A stretch of 64,000 nucleotides of DNA from the NCBI GenBank assembly GCA_027489035.1, contig JAIYAN010000012.1, positions 349,437 to 413,436 of the forward strand. Reading direction: 5' to 3'. Source of the DNA: Chitinophagaceae bacterium. Lineage in GTDB: Bacteria; Bacteroidota; Bacteroidia; Chitinophagales; Chitinophagaceae. Every line of letters begins with the position of its first letter. Positions within the stretch are counted from its first letter, which is position 1. Made by a program: the position numbers and the translations under genes. The notes beneath the pieces were generated by a model. The model saw nothing but the letters and a program-made list of their open reading frames with translations, had not been told where the DNA came from and ran no database searches. Of this stretch, positions 62,066-64,000 are shown one piece after another.

Positions 62066-62557
62066 ATGATACAGTTTAATGAAACAAGCCTAAAAAAAGT
62101 AGCCGAAATCATCGCGCGTTATCCCGAAGGGAAACAAAAAAGTGCGCTATTGCCGGTGTTGCACATGGCTCAAGTTGAATTTGGAGGCTGGTTAGACGTA
62201 CCTGTAATGGACTATGTTGCCACACTTTTACAAATTGAACCTATTGAAGTGTATGAAGTTGCTAGCTTTTATAGCATGTACAATTTGAAGCCTGTGGGTA
62301 AATATCTTTTTGAAGTTTGCCAAACTGGTCCTTGTATGCTTAATGGTAGTGATAATATTATTGATTATATCAAACAAAAACTAAATATTGGTGTTGGCGA
62401 AACTACCGCTGATGGCATGTTTACGTTAAAAACCGTGGAGTGTTTGGGTGCTTGTGGTTATGCACCAATGATGCAGTTTGGAAAAACGTATCGTGAGCAT
62501 TTAACAAAAGAAAAAGTTGATTCAATTATAGAAGAATGTCGCGCTAAAGCGAATTAA
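62066..62557 (+). CDS. nuoE: NADH-quinone oxidoreductase subunit E (24 kDa)
   Basis: Thioredoxin-like subunit with the N1a 2Fe-2S cluster. 163 residues. Cluster ligands C85 and C90 (VCQTGPCMLNG) and C126 and C130 (VECLGACGYAP) are all present. VASFYSMYNLKPVGKY is the family motif. The stop codon is followed by nuoF after one base, so the two are translated together. Confidence 0.96.
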   Translation: MIQFNETSLKKVAEIIARYPEGKQKSALLPVLHMAQVEFGGWLDVPVMDYVATLLQIEPIEVYEVASFYSMYNLKPVGKYLFEVCQTGPCMLNGSDNIIDYIKQKLNIGVGETTADGMFTLKTVECLGACGYAPMMQFGKTYREHLTKEKVDSIIEECRAKAN

Positions 62558-62558
62558 T

Positions 62559-63911
62559 ATGGGAAAAAAATTATTACTCGAGAAAGTTCATATTGAAGGC
62601 ATTCGCCATTATGATGTGTATCGTCGTGAAGGCGGTTATCGTAGTGTTGAAAAAGCATTGAAAATGCAACCCAATGATGTTGTTGAGGAAGTAAAGAAAA
62701 GTGGACTAAGAGGTCGTGGTGGCGCAGGTTTCCCAACGGGAATGAAATGGAGTTTCTTAGCAAAACCTGATGGTGTTCCTCGTTACTTAGTTTGCAATGC
62801 AGATGAAAGTGAACCGGGTACATTCAAAGACAGATATTTAATGGAATTTATTCCGCATATTCTTATTGAAGGAATGATTGTGGCTTCTTTTGCATTAGGT
62901 AGCAACACCAGCTATATCTATATCAGAGGCGAATATGATTGGGTTACTGATATTTTGGAAAATGCGATTGCAGAAGCCAAACAAAATGGCTGGTTGGGAA
63001 AAAATATTCAGGGCTCAGGATATGATTTGGAAATGTATGTTCAAAGAGGGGCAGGCGCCTACATTTGCGGAGAAGAAACGGCTTTATTGGAATCTCTAGA
63101 AGGTAAAAGAGGAAACCCAAGAATTAAACCACCATTCCCTGCGGTTAAAGGATTGTGGGGTTGTCCAACTGTGGTTAATAATGTAGAAACATTAGCAGCT
63201 GTAGTACCTATTATAAATGAAGGTGGAGAAGCTTACGCACAAATTGGTGTTGGCAAATCAACAGGAACGAAATTGATTTCTGCTTGTGGAAACATAAACA
63301 AACCTGGTATCTACGAAATTGATATGACCATTTCGGTTGAAGAGTTTATATACAGTGATGAATATTGCGGTGGAATACCCAATGGGAAAAAACTAAAAGC
63401 TTGTATCCCTGGTGGTTCTTCAGTCCCGATTTTACCAGCTAATTTATTACTTACTACGGCAAAAGGCGAAAAGCGTTTGATGAACTACGAAAGCTTGAGT
63501 GATGGCGGATTTGCTACAGGCAGTATGATGGGTTCTGGTGGTTTTATTGTATTAGATGAAGATCAATGTATCGTAAAACATACGTACACTTTAGCAAGAT
63601 TTTATCGTCATGAAAGTTGTGGACAATGTAGTCCTTGTAGAGAAGGAACGGGTTGGATGGAAAAGATTTTATTAAGTATTGAAAGTGGAAAAGGAAAAAT
63701 GAGTGATATTGATTTACTTTGGGATATTCAAAGAAAAATTGATGGGAATACGATTTGTCCTTTAGGAGATGCTGCTTCATGGCCAGTTGCTGCTGCTATC
63801 AGACATTTCAGAGATGAATTTGAATGGCATGTGAATAATCCTGAAAAATGTTTGACAGAAAATTTCGGGTTGAGGCATTATGCGGATCCGATTTATGTTG
63901 CGGGGAGTTGA
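62559..63911 (+). CDS. nuoF: NADH-quinone oxidoreductase subunit F (51 kDa)
   Basis: Binds NADH and FMN and carries cluster N3. 450 residues. GLRGRGGAGFPTGMKWSFL is the NADH/FMN loop; CNADESEPGTFKDR follows. GAGAYICGEETALLESLEGK is the nucleotide loop. The 4Fe-4S ligands are C354, C357 and C360 (ESCGQCSPCREG) and C400 (TICPLGD). The gene is followed by the 7-base repeat array, beyond which the window ends; the next complex I gene (nuoG is expected) is not visible. Confidence 0.97.
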   Translation: MGKKLLLEKVHIEGIRHYDVYRREGGYRSVEKALKMQPNDVVEEVKKSGLRGRGGAGFPTGMKWSFLAKPDGVPRYLVCNADESEPGTFKDRYLMEFIPHILIEGMIVASFALGSNTSYIYIRGEYDWVTDILENAIAEAKQNGWLGKNIQGSGYDLEMYVQRGAGAYICGEETALLESLEGKRGNPRIKPPFPAVKGLWGCPTVVNNVETLAAVVPIINEGGEAYAQIGVGKSTGTKLISACGNINKPGIYEIDMTISVEEFIYSDEYCGGIPNGKKLKACIPGGSSVPILPANLLLTTAKGEKRLMNYESLSDGGFATGSMMGSGGFIVLDEDQCIVKHTYTLARFYRHESCGQCSPCREGTGWMEKILLSIESGKGKMSDIDLLWDIQRKIDGNTICPLGDAASWPVAAAIRHFRDEFEWHVNNPEKCLTENFGLRHYADPIYVAGS

Positions 63912-64000
63912 AAAAAGTAAAAAGTAAAAAGTAAAAAGTAAAAAGTAAAAAGTAAAAAGTAAAAAGTAAAAAGTAAAAAGTAAAAAGTAAAAAGTAAAAA
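63912..64000 (+). repeat. Perfect 7-base tandem repeat array (AAAAAGT) after nuoF, cut by the window end
   Basis: Twelve identical copies of AAAAAGT (63912-63995) plus five more bases in phase begin directly after the nuoF stop and continue to the end of the window. No variation between copies was seen. The word matches the A-rich arm of the elements in the nuoB-nuoC and nuoD-nuoE gaps. Confidence 0.93.

Noticed and set aside
59918..64000. CRISPR-like reading of the nuo operon repeats
   Set aside because: Units are 7, 9, 14 or 16 bases with no regular unique spacers, and no cas genes are nearby.
1..64000. Prophage, integrated plasmid or toxin-antitoxin island
   Set aside because: No integrase, transposase, relaxase, phage structural gene or toxin-antitoxin pair was recognised, and gene content and composition look like ordinary chromosome throughout.

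Overview
The window is a stretch of chromosome from a low-GC (by eye about 35%) member of the Bacteroidota, most likely near the Chitinophagaceae/Chitinophagales. The signs are: the type IX secretion (T9SS) protein SprA; secreted proteins with T9SS type A and type B C-terminal sorting domains; a SusC/SusD outer-membrane pair; a short (289-residue) primary sigma factor; start codons preceded by A-rich leaders rather than Shine-Dalgarno sequences; and several promoters of the Bacteroidota type (TAnnTTTG about 20-35 bases before the start). The placement below phylum is inference. I see no prophage, integrase, transposase, CRISPR array, tRNA or rRNA gene.

Layout. Positions 1-10.4 kb hold ribosomal protein L25 (cut by the window edge), YidC, two small secreted proteins, a TPR protein, a phosphosulfolactate synthase (ComA) with AroE, a minus-strand group (an unknown protein, RdgB, a thioesterase), IlvE and the S12-S7 ribosomal pair. 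Positions 10.4-22 kb hold an M20 peptidase, a Tat-signal superoxide dismutase, an LptF/LptG permease, a START-like protein, the primary sigma factor, the E2 subunit of 2-oxoglutarate dehydrogenase, an RsmB-like RNA methyltransferase, a T9SS-secreted subtilase and FabH. Positions 21.8-33.3 kb hold RuvA, the giant SprA, an SDR oxidoreductase and a large adhesin-like protein with a type B sorting domain. Positions 33.3-41.5 kb are a long minus-strand series: FolD, QueE, a PorE-like OmpA protein, DprA, GuaB, a DUF4105 membrane protein and an alpha/beta hydrolase. Positions 41.7-44.6 kb hold an uncharacterised pair: a small predicted outer-membrane barrel and a larger barrel with a ComEA-like helix-hairpin-helix region. 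Positions 44.9-50.8 kb are a SusC-SusD-DUF1735 uptake locus. Positions 50.9-58.7 kb hold DUF3467, RadC, Prs, two pseudouridine synthases, a glutamate-type dehydrogenase and the cytochrome c maturation genes ccmD-ccmC-ccmB. From 58.9 kb to the edge runs the start of the complex I operon, nuoA-B-C-D-E-F.

How the genes work together. Three themes stand out. (1) Cell surface and T9SS: SprA is the translocon channel, the PorE-like protein may link the machine to peptidoglycan, and the subtilase and the 880-residue CHU_C protein look like cargo. (2) Respiration: cytochrome c maturation and complex I diverge from a shared intergenic region at 58.7-58.9 kb. (3) DNA handling: RuvA, DprA, RadC and possibly the helix-hairpin-helix barrel pair. 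The most unusual non-coding structure is in the nuo operon, where several gaps between genes carry low-complexity repeat elements. Two are paired A-rich and T-rich arms, one is a 9-base repeat array, and one is a 7-base array of more than 12 copies that runs off the window end.
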